A DNA stretch of 64,000 bases from CAZJHD01 sp964545855 (GCA_964545855.1 CAZJHD010000015.1:1-64000), one strand, 5' to 3'. Positions 26,170 to 36,556 are shown, counted from the stretch's first letter. Notes: generated by a model not told the origin, from the sequence alone. Made by a program: numbers and translations.

Positions 26170-26847
26170 TCAGATGCCGGCAAGCGCCGTACGGGCCGCG
26201 GCCCTCACGCCGGCGATCTCCTCGGTCGTCACGGTCTCCGCGGCCCACTTCGCGCGGTTGCGCTTGGTGGTCTCGAGATCCTCGGGCTTGAAGGGATCGG
26301 CGTAGCAGAAGCCGAAGGTATCTCGCTCCTTCTGGACGAGCTCCTGCGTCACCTTCTCGTCGATGAGCTTGTAGCGCTCGATCGCCTTGTCGTAGAGCGA
26401 CTCGTCACCCTCGGCGCGCGCCATGGCCTTCGCGGCCGACTCGATCCAGCCGATGTGCCACGTCTCGTCGGCGGACACGGCCTCCAGGGTGTCGCGCGTC
26501 TCGGGATCGACGTCGGGGCGCGCGAGGTGCTGCTGGTACCTCGTGAAGGCGCGCTGCTCGACGACGACCGTCAGCGCGAAGATGTCGAAGAGCGTTCGCG
26601 GGAGCCCTTCGCGACCGATCCGACGCTGATAGCCGTCGTCCGGCGGCTCGACCTGACCCTTCAGATCCATGATCCGCTTGGTCCACAGCCAAGCGTGGCG
26701 CGTCTCGTCCATGATGTGACGGGAGAGCGCCGTCTGCATGTCTCCCGGGCCGGTCATGGAGCACAGGCGGAGCAGCAGGCTCGCACCGCGCATCTCGGCG
26801 TCGCGGTAGTAGGAGAAGACCTTCGCGAGGTGGGGATCGAATTCCAT
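26170..26847 (-). CDS. Ferritin-like di-iron protein
   Basis: Predicted 225-residue four-helix-bundle protein starting at the ATG at 26847. The likely di-iron ligands are spaced as in ferritin-like oxygenases: Glu in AEMRGAS, MDETRHAW (ExxH), Glu in VVEQRAF and ADETWHIGW (ExxH). No signal peptide is seen. It could oxidise a substrate or handle iron; the family has many functions and none can be chosen. It lies 91 bases upstream of the acyltransferase gene in the same direction, so a lipid hydroxylase or desaturase role is possible. Confidence 0.72.
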   Translation of the reverse strand: MEFDPHLAKVFSYYRDAEMRGASLLLRLCSMTGPGDMQTALSRHIMDETRHAWLWTKRIMDLKGQVEPPDDGYQRRIGREGLPRTLFDIFALTVVVEQRAFTRYQQHLARPDVDPETRDTLEAVSADETWHIGWIESAAKAMARAEGDESLYDKAIERYKLIDEKVTQELVQKERDTFGFCYADPFKPEDLETTKRNRAKWAAETVTTEEIAGVRAAARTALAGI

Positions 26848-27033
26848 GGGCGGGGCCCCGATGGTCCCTTCGGGATGGAGTCGGAGTGGCAGCGCGCGGA
26901 GCCCTCCTCTTGGGGATCCGCATGCATGGGGAAGCGGCCCCATCCCCGTGACGGTTCCACGAGGACATGGCCTGGCTGAGCGTGGGAGTCTTACGGACGG
27001 CCGAAAGGCGCGCAAGCGTTCAGAGACCGCGCG

Positions 27034-27312
27034 TCAGGAGCCTCCCCGAAGCCTGCGCCACAGGGTCCGGGCCCACCAGATCGGCGCGACGAGGACGACG
27101 GTCGGGTTCTTCCAGGACGCCGGGAGGTTGCCCTCGATGGCGTGCCCCGACCAGAGGATGCCCCAGCCGAGGAGATGCACTGCGATCGCCCAGGGCCAGC
27201 TCCAGAAGAGGACGGCGAAGGATCCGACGACGATCGGGATGCCCACGGCGTGCAGCACCCGGTTCCACGGATGGCGATGCTCGCCCTCGTAGCTCTTCAG
27301 GTCGGCCTTCAC
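27034..27312 (-). CDS. Mpo1/YGL010w-like (DUF962) small membrane protein
   Basis: Predicted 92-residue protein beginning at GTG 27312 (MKADLKSYEGEH). The hallmark HxxxxNRxxHxxGIP is present as HRHPWNRVLHAVGIP, followed by two or three membrane segments, GHAIEGNLPASWKNP and a conserved Trp-rich end. Yeast Mpo1 is an iron-dependent dioxygenase for alpha-oxidation of 2-hydroxy fatty acids, with the His residues as ligands. Bacterial members are mostly uncharacterised. The longer upstream open frame is not believed because it runs through the promoter region of the divergent gene pair. Confidence 0.75.
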   Translation of the reverse strand: MKADLKSYEGEHRHPWNRVLHAVGIPIVVGSFAVLFWSWPWAIAVHLLGWGILWSGHAIEGNLPASWKNPTVVLVAPIWWARTLWRRLRGGS

Positions 27313-27492
27313 GGAGGAGGGAGTCGCGCGGTGATCGGGCCCCGCGCGAATTCGAGTTCTCTGGCTGCCCGTGGCGGAGGTGCTCCACAGAGCGAGCGCG
27401 AGGCCCGCGCGGAGCTCCCATGACTTCGGCCACGGGCAGCTAGGATAGCCGGCCGACTCCACGCGACCGAACACCCCGACGAGCCACACTCG

Positions 27493-27726
27493 ATGCCCGA
27501 ACCCGAATACAAGATCACCGTCTCCCCCGACGACCAGCAGGTGGAGGTGACTCTGCGCGCCCCGAACGGGGACAAGTGGGAGTACGGCATCCCCTACAAC
27601 ACGGAGACGGGCCGCTTCGACTTCGAGGACATCAAGGTGATCGAAATCGATTTCGGGTCGGAGTTTGCGGAGAAGATGCTCGGAGACATCCGCAATGCCG
27701 TGCGGAATTCCATCGAGGGCCGCTGA
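27493..27726 (+). CDS. Small acidic protein A of a tandem paralogous pair
   Basis: Predicted 77-residue soluble acidic protein. It aligns with the next gene over its last 45 residues: YNTETGRFDFEDI versus YSPTTGNLDFQDR, then DFGSEFAEKM versus DYGEEFIRGM, and a final amphipathic helix ending RNAVRNSI versus EQKIRATI. Four or five beta-strands followed by one helix are suggested. No known domain was recognised. A TAGGAT -10-like box lies 46 bases upstream. Confidence 0.72.
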   Translation: MPEPEYKITVSPDDQQVEVTLRAPNGDKWEYGIPYNTETGRFDFEDIKVIEIDFGSEFAEKMLGDIRNAVRNSIEGR

Positions 27727-27727
27727 G

Positions 27728-27952
27728 ATGACGAGCTACACCGTCGAGATCGATTCGAAGATGAACTGCGCGATGGTCCAGGTGCGGGAGGACTCGGGCG
27801 ATCTGGTGGACTTCCAGATCGACTACTCGCCGACGACGGGGAACCTCGACTTCCAGGATCGCTTCCTCCTGGAGCGCGACTACGGCGAGGAGTTCATCCG
27901 AGGCATGGTCGCGGATCTGGAGCAGAAGATCCGCGCGACGATCGGAATCTGA
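27728..27952 (+). CDS. Small acidic protein B of a tandem paralogous pair
   Basis: Predicted 74-residue acidic protein, whose ATG at 27728 comes one base after the stop of protein A. It shares protein A's strand-helix plan and the central TG.xDFxD motif. The two are likely co-translated and may form a heterodimer. No catalytic residues or signal peptide are seen, and no function is proposed. Confidence 0.72.
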   Translation: MTSYTVEIDSKMNCAMVQVREDSGDLVDFQIDYSPTTGNLDFQDRFLLERDYGEEFIRGMVADLEQKIRATIGI

Positions 27953-27982
27953 CGCGGCGGGCGAACGCGCGCCGGGAGTCGT

Positions 27983-28996
27983 TCAGGGAGACCCGGACAC
28001 GGCGCGCCGCAGGCTCTGGATCTGCCGACGCACCGCGCTGCGCACCCTCGGGTCGAAGGCCAGCGGCTCGGCGCGGCGGTAGAGGCCGAGCGCGCCCTCC
28101 GGGTCGCCGCGGGCCTCCCGAAGCGCCGCCAGGCGCAGCAGCGAGGGAAGGTGTCCCGACTCGCGGGCCAGCGCTTCGCGGTAGGCCGACTCCGCCTCGT
28201 CCCTGCGCCCGGCCAGCTCGCGCGCCCACCCGAGGTTGTAGGGCGGCGCCGGATCGGCGGCCGAGAGACGGCTCGCCTCCGAGAGGTCCTCCTCGGCGAG
28301 GGCGAACAGTGCGTCGGACTCGGCGGGCGCCGACGCCGTTCCGCCGGCCGACGAGATCCGGCTCGCGCGGCGTGCTCGCGCGATCCCGCGGCCGAGCAAG
28401 GCGGGCGCCTGGGGTCCCGCGCGCTCGATCACGAGATCGAAGGCCGACTCGGCGCTGTCGTCCTGCTCCCGATCGAGCTCGACGACTCCGATGCGCAGGC
28501 GGAGATCGAGGTTCTCGGGCGCGAGCCGCGCCGCGACACGCAGCGCCTCCAGGGCCTCCAGCGGCCGGCGGAGGTCGTGGAGCAGGATGGCCAGCCGGCG
28601 CGCCGCCTCGGCGTGGTCCGCCCGCAGCTCGAGGACCCGGCGGTACGCCTCGATGGCCCGATCGAAGAAGCGCTCGCCCTCACAGGCCTCGGCGAAGAGG
28701 AACCACGCGTCCGAGTCGCTCGGGTCGATGGCCAGTGCATGCGCGAAGGCACGTCTTGCAGGCTCCGCCTCTCGCAGCGCGAGGTAGGCGCGGCCGAGGA
28801 GCTTCGAGCCTCGGATGGATTCGTCGACCTTCCCGTCGAGGAGCGCGATCGTCGTGCCGACGTCGCCGCGGGCGAGCGCCGCGTCGGCGGCGTCGAGGCG
28901 GTCCGACCCGATGCCCATCCGGAGCGGCGCGCTGGAACACGACGCGAGCAGGGCGCCGAGCAGGAGTCGAGCGAGGGGCGCCGTTTTGCGGGACAC
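27983..28996 (-). CDS. TPR-repeat lipoprotein
   Basis: Predicted 337-residue protein starting at GTG 28996, with a lipobox LLASC near residue 20. Eight or so TPR helices follow, with units such as AEPARRAFAHALAIDPSDSD, FFDRAIEAYRRVLELRADHA and RRDEAESAYREALARESGH. It is probably attached to the inner leaflet of the outer membrane or the periplasmic face of the inner membrane, and would act as a scaffold for another envelope complex. It is divergent from the HAD-MoxR-NadE operon. Confidence 0.82.
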   Translation of the reverse strand: MSRKTAPLARLLLGALLASCSSAPLRMGIGSDRLDAADAALARGDVGTTIALLDGKVDESIRGSKLLGRAYLALREAEPARRAFAHALAIDPSDSDAWFLFAEACEGERFFDRAIEAYRRVLELRADHAEAARRLAILLHDLRRPLEALEALRVAARLAPENLDLRLRIGVVELDREQDDSAESAFDLVIERAGPQAPALLGRGIARARRASRISSAGGTASAPAESDALFALAEEDLSEASRLSAADPAPPYNLGWARELAGRRDEAESAYREALARESGHLPSLLRLAALREARGDPEGALGLYRRAEPLAFDPRVRSAVRRQIQSLRRAVSGSP

Positions 28997-29081
28997 GTCG
29001 GCGCGAGGCTATCGTGCGCCCCGCGACGCAGCCAACGGCGGCCGGCCACGATCCGCGGCCAGACTGCAGCGCGCGACTCGC

Positions 29082-29821
29082 ATGCAGACCCCGCGTCCCT
29101 CCCCGATCCCCGTGTCGCTCGCCGTGCGCGGCGTCCTCCTCGACGCGGGGAACACGCTCTTCTTCGAGCGGCCTTCGCGCTTCGAGATCTACGCCTCGGC
29201 CGCGCGCGACCTGGGGCTCCCCTCGGATCTCGAGACGGTCCGGCGCGCGATGGTGGAGGCGCACGTGCGGGTGCCTCCCGTCGAGGGAGAGTCGGCCCGC
29301 TACACCGACCGGTGGTTCCGTGCCTATGTGCCGACGGTCTACAGGGGGCTCGGCGCCGACGACGCGATGCTCGAGGGCCTGACGGAGAGCCTCCTCGCGC
29401 GCTACCGCCGCACGGCGAGCCTGCACTTGTTCGCGGAGACCGAGGAGGTGCTCGACGCCCTCGCCCGGCACGGGCTGCGGCTCGCCGTCGTCTCGAATTG
29501 GAGCCCCCGGCTCCACCGCCATCTGGAGCGGCTCGGCCTGAGCACGCGCTTCGACGCGGTGCTCGTCTCCGCCACGGAGGGCGTGGAGAAGCCCCAGGCG
29601 GAGATCTTCCGGCGCGCCTGCGCGCGCCTCGGGATCGAGGCGTCGGAGGCGATCCACGTGGGCGACCATCCGGTGAACGACGTGGAGGGTGCTCGGTCGG
29701 CCGGCGTCCGTGGCATCCTGTTGGACCGATCGCCGGACCGCGACGGCCGACACGCGATCCACCCGCCCATGGAAACGATCCGATCCCTCCGAGAGCTCAC
29801 GGTCCTCGTCGGAGCTCCGTC

Positions 29822-29825
<4 letters not shown>
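29082..29825 (+). CDS. HAD-superfamily hydrolase with altered motif I
   Basis: Predicted 247-residue HAD hydrolase. Motif I is LLDAGNTL: the nucleophile Asp21 is present, but the second acidic residue of DxDxT is replaced by Gly23. Motif II is VVSNWS, the motif III Lys is in EKPQAEIF and motif IV is GDHPVND. The loss of the general acid suggests a non-phosphatase HAD or a slow enzyme. It is the first gene of the operon with MoxR, and its stop overlaps the MoxR GTG by four bases (GTGA). Confidence 0.82.
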
Positions 29826-30826
<1,001 letters not shown>

Positions 30827-30842
30827 GAGACCCGCGCCCTCG

Positions 30843-31691
30843 ATGAAGGACTTCCGCGTCGTTCTGCAGCAGACGGCTCCCGCGCTCGGAGACATCGATC
30901 GCAATCTGGAGCAGCACCTGAAGCTCCTGTCGGCGGCGAGGCGGCGCGGGGTCGACCTCGTCGTGTTCCCCGAGCTGTCGCTCACCGGGTACTTCCTGAA
31001 CGACCTGACGCACGACCTCGCGCTGCCGATGGACGCGCCTGCGATCCGCAGGGTCGTCCGCGCGTCGAAGGGCCTCGCAGTCTGCTTCGGATTCGTCGAG
31101 CGGGCGCGCGACCACCGGGTCTACAACGCCGCCGTCTACGCGGAGGACGGCCGGATCGTCCACGTCCATCACAAGGTCCACCTGCCCACCTACGGGATCT
31201 TCGACGACGCGAGGTACTTCGCCGCGGGCGAGAGTTTTCGGGCCATCGACTCCGCCTTCGGCCGATTGGGGCTCCTCGTCTGCGAGGACGCCTGGCACCT
31301 GTCCTCGAGCTGGCTCCTCTTCCTCCAGGACGTCGACGTCCTCGTCTGTCTCTCCGCTTCGCCGGGCCGCGGACTCACGGAGCGCGGAGAGATCTCCTCG
31401 CTGCGCTCGTGGGAGGCGATCCTCGAGGCCCAGGCAGCGCAGTTCCAGACCTACGTCGTCTTCTGCAACCGTGTCGGCGTCGAGGACGGGATCACGTTCT
31501 TCGGCGGCTCCCGAGTCCTCGATCCCTTCGGAACGACGATCGCCCGAGTGGACGGGCTCGCCGAAGGGTTGGCCTCGGCGACGATCGAGGACGGCGCGCT
31601 GCGGCGCGCCCGCGCGGCCGCGCCGATGCGGCGCGACGAGCGGCCGGAGCTCGTGCTGCGCGAGCTCCGGCGGATCGTCGAGGGCCGATGA
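30843..31691 (+). CDS. Nitrilase-superfamily amidase, likely glutaminase subunit of NAD synthetase
   Basis: Predicted 282-residue carbon-nitrogen hydrolase. The triad is Glu44 (FPELSLTGY), Lys111 (HHKVHLPTYGIFDDARYF) and Cys147 (LLVCEDAW). The Lys-motif context YGIFDDARYF is typical of the glutaminase half of glutamine-dependent NAD synthetases, which release ammonia for NadE. Here that half is a separate protein. Its stop overlaps the ATG of the NadE gene by four bases, which supports stoichiometric production of the two subunits. Confidence 0.85.
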   Translation: MKDFRVVLQQTAPALGDIDRNLEQHLKLLSAARRRGVDLVVFPELSLTGYFLNDLTHDLALPMDAPAIRRVVRASKGLAVCFGFVERARDHRVYNAAVYAEDGRIVHVHHKVHLPTYGIFDDARYFAAGESFRAIDSAFGRLGLLVCEDAWHLSSSWLLFLQDVDVLVCLSASPGRGLTERGEISSLRSWEAILEAQAAQFQTYVVFCNRVGVEDGITFFGGSRVLDPFGTTIARVDGLAEGLASATIEDGALRRARAAAPMRRDERPELVLRELRRIVEGR

Positions 31692-32530
31692 AGCCGGCAC
31701 TCCCGCCCCTCGAGCTCGCGGCCATCGCCGACGTGCTCGTTCGATTCGTCCGCAGCGAGTCGGAGAAGTTCGGCTTCCGGCGCGCGGTGCTCGGCGTCTC
31801 GGGCGGCATCGACTCGTCCGTCTCGGCCGCGCTCGCCGCGCGAGCCCTCGGGCCGAAGAACGTCCTCGGCCTGCTGCTCCCCTACCGAACGTCGAGCTCC
31901 GCGAGCGAGACGCTGGGGCGTCGGCTGTGCGAGTCCCTGGCGATCGGGAGCGAGAAGATCGAGATCACGGGAATGGTGGACGGCTTCCTCGAGCCCGCGG
32001 GCCTCTCCATCCGTCGCAAGGCCGATCGCATCCGCGCCGGCAACGTCATGGCGCGCGCACGGATGATCGCGATCTTCGATCGCTCCGCGCGCGACGGCTC
32101 GATCGTGATCGGCACGAGTGACAAGACGGAGCAGCTCCTCGGCTACACGACGTGGTACGGCGACAGCGCGAGCGCCATCAATCCCCTGGGCGACCTCTAC
32201 AAGACTCAGGTCTACGCGCTCGCCGAGCATCTCGGCGTTCCGCGTGAGATCTGCGTCCGTCGGCCGACGCCGGATCTCTGGCCGGGACAGACGGCGGAGG
32301 GCGAGATGGGGATCCGCTACGAGGAGGTGGATGCGCTCCTGCACGACCTCGTAGATCGGCGTCTCGACGAGCCCGAGCTGCAGCGCCGCGGCCACGGCAG
32401 GGACCTGGTCCGCTGGGTCGTCGCCCGAGTGCGCGCCAACCAGTACAAGCGCCGGCTGCCGATCGTGGCGAAGGTCTCGGCGCGAACCTTGAATCTCGAT
32501 TTCCGCTACCTCCGCGACTGGGGACGCTGA
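31688..32530 (+). CDS. nadE: NAD synthetase (synthetase subunit)
   Basis: Predicted 280-residue ATP-pyrophosphatase-type enzyme that converts nicotinic acid adenine dinucleotide to NAD. The PP-loop is SGGIDSS at about 38-44. GTSDKTEQLLGYTTWYGDSA and INPLGDLYKTQVYALA follow (the conserved substrate and ATP site), then PTPDLWPGQTAEGEMG. It is coupled to the preceding nitrilase subunit and is the last gene of the operon, convergent with a hypothetical gene 24 bases on. Confidence 0.95.
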   Translation: MKPALPPLELAAIADVLVRFVRSESEKFGFRRAVLGVSGGIDSSVSAALAARALGPKNVLGLLLPYRTSSSASETLGRRLCESLAIGSEKIEITGMVDGFLEPAGLSIRRKADRIRAGNVMARARMIAIFDRSARDGSIVIGTSDKTEQLLGYTTWYGDSASAINPLGDLYKTQVYALAEHLGVPREICVRRPTPDLWPGQTAEGEMGIRYEEVDALLHDLVDRRLDEPELQRRGHGRDLVRWVVARVRANQYKRRLPIVAKVSARTLNLDFRYLRDWGR

Positions 32531-32554
32531 CGAGTTCGTCGGTCGCCGTCGCCG

Positions 32555-33073
32555 CTATTCGTCGCGTCCGAAGGCCTCCGACAGCCGATCGACGTCGCAG
32601 GTCGCGATCTCCTCGACGGAGATCGGCGGCAGCTCACGGAACTTGCGAAACTCTTCGAAGGACGAGAGCTCGACGTAGTCGCGATAGGTCATCACGTGAT
32701 CGGCGCGGCGCCGTCCACGTTCCGCGGCGATCGGCCCCGACTTCTCACCCATCGCCTCCGAGACCTCGGGGGGGAGATTGGACGGGAGAGTGCCGCGCCG
32801 CTCGAGGGAGACCTTCGCCCGCTCACAGATCGTCAGCGTGTTCTCGAGGTTCGAGCGGATTCGATCCAGCCGCCCGGGATCCGTCGATCCCGACTGCATG
32901 TTGCGCCGCACCTTCGCGATCGCGGCCTCGAGGACGGCGATGAGGCAGTTCAGCTTCTTCAGGAGCTGGTCGCGGTAGGCGGCGGAGTCCTGGGACGCAT
33001 TCGAGGGGCCCGCGGGAGTGGAGCCCTGGCCGGCGTTGGCGAAGCGATCGTCGGAGGAGTCGGCGCTGGTCAT
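32555..33073 (-). CDS. Hypothetical protein with coiled-coil segment
   Basis: Predicted 172-residue cytoplasmic protein from the ATG at 33073. The first 30 residues are Ser/Asp/Gly-rich and probably disordered. Residues about 32-95 are helical (YRDQLLKKLNCLIAVLEAAI, NLENTLTICERAKVSLE). The C-terminal third is charged, with a tail ISVEEIATCDVDRLSEAFGR. No family was recognised. It is transcribed against the NadE operon. Confidence 0.6.
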   Translation of the reverse strand: MTSADSSDDRFANAGQGSTPAGPSNASQDSAAYRDQLLKKLNCLIAVLEAAIAKVRRNMQSGSTDPGRLDRIRSNLENTLTICERAKVSLERRGTLPSNLPPEVSEAMGEKSGPIAAERGRRRADHVMTYRDYVELSSFEEFRKFRELPPISVEEIATCDVDRLSEAFGRDE

Positions 33074-33319
33074 CGATGCGAGTCTCGGAGGGGGAGGAGA
33101 TAGACGGGCTGTGACCGTCCGTATCGCAGAGTTCGTGCCGCCGTGCCGAATCCGGGCTTCCGCGGAACCGCTTCGGAATCCGACTGCGAATCCTCGGGTT
33201 AGGGCCGCGAGGAGCTCGAACATCGGGCCCCGTCGCGTCGGCGCGTCGCGCCTTCGCTCCGCCGTCGCCTCGCGTCGACACCTCCCTGTCGCGAATCCAC
33301 GACGCCGTCGAAGGGCCCG

Positions 33320-33325
33320 TATACT
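33320..33325 (+). promoter_or_regulatory. Candidate -10 box, TATACT
   Basis: TATACT lies 17 bases before the ATG at 33343, and a TGGAGG-like site (TGGAGGCC) falls between them, so this message would have a short leader with a ribosome-binding site. No good -35 was found. Confidence 0.45.
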
Positions 33326-33342
33326 CGGCCTGGAGGCCTCTC

Positions 33343-34500
33343 ATGTCCGAATCGCTCCGCGTCCCCCTGGCTCTCTCCGCCCTCCTCGTCCTCGCACCCC
33401 TGGCGCCTGCTCAGGCGAAGGGGAGCAAGTCGGCGAGCGGCGATGGCGGAGCCGCAGACTCCAGCCTGGGTCCGGCCCCGAAGGGCGTCGACGAGGCGAT
33501 CAAGGCGAACGTCGATCGCGGCAAGAAGGAGGCGGAGATCCTGTCGTCCAGCCTGGGCGGCGATTTCAACGTGGTGCAGGGGCCGACGGTCGCGATCCGA
33601 GCCGAGGAATCCATCGAACGACTCTCGGAACTCGTCAGGATCGCCGAGACGATCGTCGAGACGCTCTCGACCGATCTGGAGGTCGACAAGATGAAGGACC
33701 TCTGGGCGGGGAAGCGAGGGCCCTTCAACGTCTACTACTTCAAGAGCAAGTCCTCCTTCGGCGACGCTCTCAGGGAGTATCTGGAGAAGCGGTACCCGAG
33801 CCACAGCCTCGCACAGCAGAGGCCGATCCTCCTCGACATCGGCCGATTCATCTACGAGACGCCCAGCCCTCTCAGCGGCGGTCACATCGAGGGCGACTTC
33901 GAGTTCGATCTCGCCCACAAGCTCGGCCAGACGATCCTTCTCTACACGGCGCGGCTCGGACCTCGATTCCCGGGGCTCCCGAAGGACAAGGAGCGCGACA
34001 AGAACGACGAGGACACGATGGAGGGCGAGCACCTCTCGTGGCTCACCGAGGGGTTCGCGATGTACTCGTCGGTCCGGTTCTTCTCGGCGAACCGCAATTA
34101 CTGCGTCACGAACGCCAAGTACGTCGGGAACATCGCGATCGCCGACAAGGACGTCGACACGGCCTATCGCCTCGTGTGTCTGGAGATGGCCCAGGGCGAC
34201 GAGAAGTCGAAGGACTTCGCGACCCTCACGCGCACCGAGAACAACTCGCTCGACTACCTCGATCTCGCGAAGGCCTGGTCGTTCTTCGACTGGATGATGG
34301 AGGCCGAGAACCGGCCGACCCTCGTCAAGGTCATCAAGGGCATGCGTGGTCCGAATTCCTTCGCGAAGTCCCTGAAGGTGAACGGCGGCATGTCGCTCTC
34401 CGACCTCGAGCAGAAGTGGCGAGACTGGGTGATCGACGCCTACGGACGGAAGAAGAAGGCCCCGTCGAGTGCCAAGCCGCCGGGGAAGTCGGCCAAGTAG
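33343..34500 (+). CDS. Exported peptidase-MA-like protein without HExxH
   Basis: Predicted 385-residue protein with a signal peptide (SALLVLAPLAPAQA). The overall plan matches planctomycete peptidase-MA/DUF1570-like proteins. A region that should carry HExxH reads FDLAHKLGQT, and the later HLSWLTEGFAMYSS corresponds to the family's P.WL.EG.A.Y element. Both the catalytic Glu and the second His of HExxH are missing, so it is probably an inactive homologue. The C-terminal tail is Lys-rich. It is a single gene; a substrate-binding or inhibitory role is possible. Confidence 0.68.
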   Translation: MSESLRVPLALSALLVLAPLAPAQAKGSKSASGDGGAADSSLGPAPKGVDEAIKANVDRGKKEAEILSSSLGGDFNVVQGPTVAIRAEESIERLSELVRIAETIVETLSTDLEVDKMKDLWAGKRGPFNVYYFKSKSSFGDALREYLEKRYPSHSLAQQRPILLDIGRFIYETPSPLSGGHIEGDFEFDLAHKLGQTILLYTARLGPRFPGLPKDKERDKNDEDTMEGEHLSWLTEGFAMYSSVRFFSANRNYCVTNAKYVGNIAIADKDVDTAYRLVCLEMAQGDEKSKDFATLTRTENNSLDYLDLAKAWSFFDWMMEAENRPTLVKVIKGMRGPNSFAKSLKVNGGMSLSDLEQKWRDWVIDAYGRKKKAPSSAKPPGKSAK

Positions 34501-34600
34501 GCGGCACGCGGGCCGCGCGCGGGCGCCTGCGATTCCGGCTGTCCGCGCGTCTCAGCGGCCGAGGAGAGCAGCCTCTCGCCGCCGACCGAGACCGACCCGC

Positions 34601-36343
34601 TCAGAGCATGTAGAGCAGGGATTCGAGGAAGGCGTAGGGCAGCCGGTAGTTCACGTTGAAGAACGACTCCGAGATCAAGGGATAGTCGAAACGATCCCCC
34701 ATTCCGGAGAGCGCGATCACGCTGAAGAGCGCGAGGTCTCCTCGCGAGTCCTTCTCGAGGGCCTTCTCGAGCGTGTCGATCGCGGCTCGACCCCGAGAGA
34801 GGTTCAGAGCGAGCGCGGCGTGCTCGCGCACCACGTCGCGCGAATCCCCGATCAACACCTCCGCGAGCGCCGGCGCGGCCGCCGCGCTGCGATGGAGACC
34901 GATCGCGAGGCAGAGGCCACGCCGCCAGAGGTCGACCTTGTCGGGATCGTCCTTCAGGATCGTCAGCAACTTCTCGAGGCTGCCCTCGGGCCGAATGAGG
35001 CCCAGCGCGATCGCGCAGTACCCGCGGAAATCGGCCTTCGTCCCGCGCGCCTTCACGAGCTCGAAGAGCGGCTCGACCGCGGCAGGCTCGCCGAGGAGAC
35101 CGAGGGCGATCGCCGCGGAGCCGCGGACGTTGTCCTCCGAGTTGAGCGCGAGGATCTTCAGCAGCTCCGCCGAGGAACCTCGATCGCCGAGGAGACCGAG
35201 GCCGAGCGCCGCGAACGACTTCACCGTCCGGGAGCCCTTGACCTGGAGGGCGGCACGAAGCGCGTCGCGAGCCTCCTGGCCCCCGAGCCGTCCGAGAGAG
35301 ATGGCCGCGAATCCTCGCGTCTGCTCGTCGTTGTCCTCGGCGAGGGAGGCCGAGAGCGGCGCGACGGCGGCGCGATCGCCGAGGTCACCGAGCGCTTGGG
35401 CCGCCGCGCGGCGGATCTCGATGTTCTTCTCCTCGAGGGACTGGAGGAGCGGGATCAGGGCGCTCGGGTCGCCGATCCGGCCGAGCGCCTGGAGGAGCAG
35501 GGTCTCCATCGGGCGCGACCGCGACGCTCGATCGACCCGAAGAGTCTTGAAGGTCGTGATCAGATAGGGGGTCGAATCCCGGTCGCGGCACATCCCGAGC
35601 GCCAAGACGGCCGCCAGGAAGACGTTCTCGTCGACGCCATCGACGGTGTCTGTGCGAAGGTGCTTCTCCAGGTACTGACGGAGCACGCGAGCTCCCTCGC
35701 GGCGGCCGTTCAAGCCGATGCCGAGCGCTGCGGCGGCGCGCACCTCCGGGGACACCTGCTCCTCGTCGTGGAGCAGGGCGATCAATCGGGAGAGCACGGC
35801 CCGATCGTCGATGAGTCCCATCGCGATCGTGGCGAATCGCTTCGTCTCGAGTTCTCCGGTCTCGATCAGGTCCTCCAGGATCGGCAACGACTCGCGAGCA
35901 CCGATCCGGCCGAGTCCGAGGGCTGCGTAGCGAACGACTCGTGGATCCGTCGATCCAACGGCCTTGCGGAGCGCACGCGCGATCGTCGTCCGCGCGTCCT
36001 CCGCTCGCACGAGCCCCTGATCGGGGATCGGATCGACCGTCGGAGGAAGCACCGTCAGGATCTCGCGCCTCCGAAAGTCCCGCGATCGGAGGAGGAGGTC
36101 CTTGTTCACCTCGAACCAGAATTCCCAGCGGTTGTACCCCTCGAGGAACCCGACGGGATCGAGGAGCGGGCTCCCCGGATTCGCCGTGGGTGGAATGCCC
36201 GGCGTCCCCGTGGGGCTCGGTGTCGAGCCGATGGCAACGAGGTCCTGGATCGGTCCCCGGTACTGCGCCGTCTTCGAGTCGGACGGCGTGGAGCCGGCGT
36301 GCGGCGAGGAGAGTGCGACAGTGAGAGCGAAGAGCGCGAGCAC
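34601..36343 (-). CDS. Exported HEAT-repeat (PBS-lyase-like) protein
   Basis: Predicted 580-residue protein. GTG 36343 is chosen because GGAGG lies five bases upstream and the translation then opens with a signal peptide (VLALFALTVALSSPHAG). After a Pro/Gly/Thr-rich linker (about 30-55), about eleven HEAT repeats fill the rest, for example RYAALGLGRIGARESLPILE and RRAAAQALGDLGDRAAVAPL. It would be an elongated periplasmic or surface scaffold. Genes of this type are numerous in Planctomycetota, and the partner is unknown. Confidence 0.82.
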   Translation of the reverse strand: MLALFALTVALSSPHAGSTPSDSKTAQYRGPIQDLVAIGSTPSPTGTPGIPPTANPGSPLLDPVGFLEGYNRWEFWFEVNKDLLLRSRDFRRREILTVLPPTVDPIPDQGLVRAEDARTTIARALRKAVGSTDPRVVRYAALGLGRIGARESLPILEDLIETGELETKRFATIAMGLIDDRAVLSRLIALLHDEEQVSPEVRAAAALGIGLNGRREGARVLRQYLEKHLRTDTVDGVDENVFLAAVLALGMCRDRDSTPYLITTFKTLRVDRASRSRPMETLLLQALGRIGDPSALIPLLQSLEEKNIEIRRAAAQALGDLGDRAAVAPLSASLAEDNDEQTRGFAAISLGRLGGQEARDALRAALQVKGSRTVKSFAALGLGLLGDRGSSAELLKILALNSEDNVRGSAAIALGLLGEPAAVEPLFELVKARGTKADFRGYCAIALGLIRPEGSLEKLLTILKDDPDKVDLWRRGLCLAIGLHRSAAAAPALAEVLIGDSRDVVREHAALALNLSRGRAAIDTLEKALEKDSRGDLALFSVIALSGMGDRFDYPLISESFFNVNYRLPYAFLESLLYML

Positions 36344-36556
36344 GTGGGCCTCCGGGGATCCTTCGGATATCGGATGGCGACCGCCGAGGACCGAAGATGG
36401 AGCGCGAAGGAGAGTGGACCGACGGTCGGCCCTTACTCCGCGCCGCCGAGCGAGATGCACCGTAATCCGGCGCACGAGACGGCTCCAGCGCGCGGATGGG
36501 CCAACGTCACGGCCCAGTCCGAGAGTCGCTCGAATCGGCGACGCGCGCGCTGCGCT

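Noticed and set aside
25056..26183. A longer start at 26183 for the LpxL-type protein.
   Set aside because: The extra 35 residues are not family-like and reach into the 3' end of the ferritin-like gene; the ATG at 26078 gives the usual basic N-terminus.
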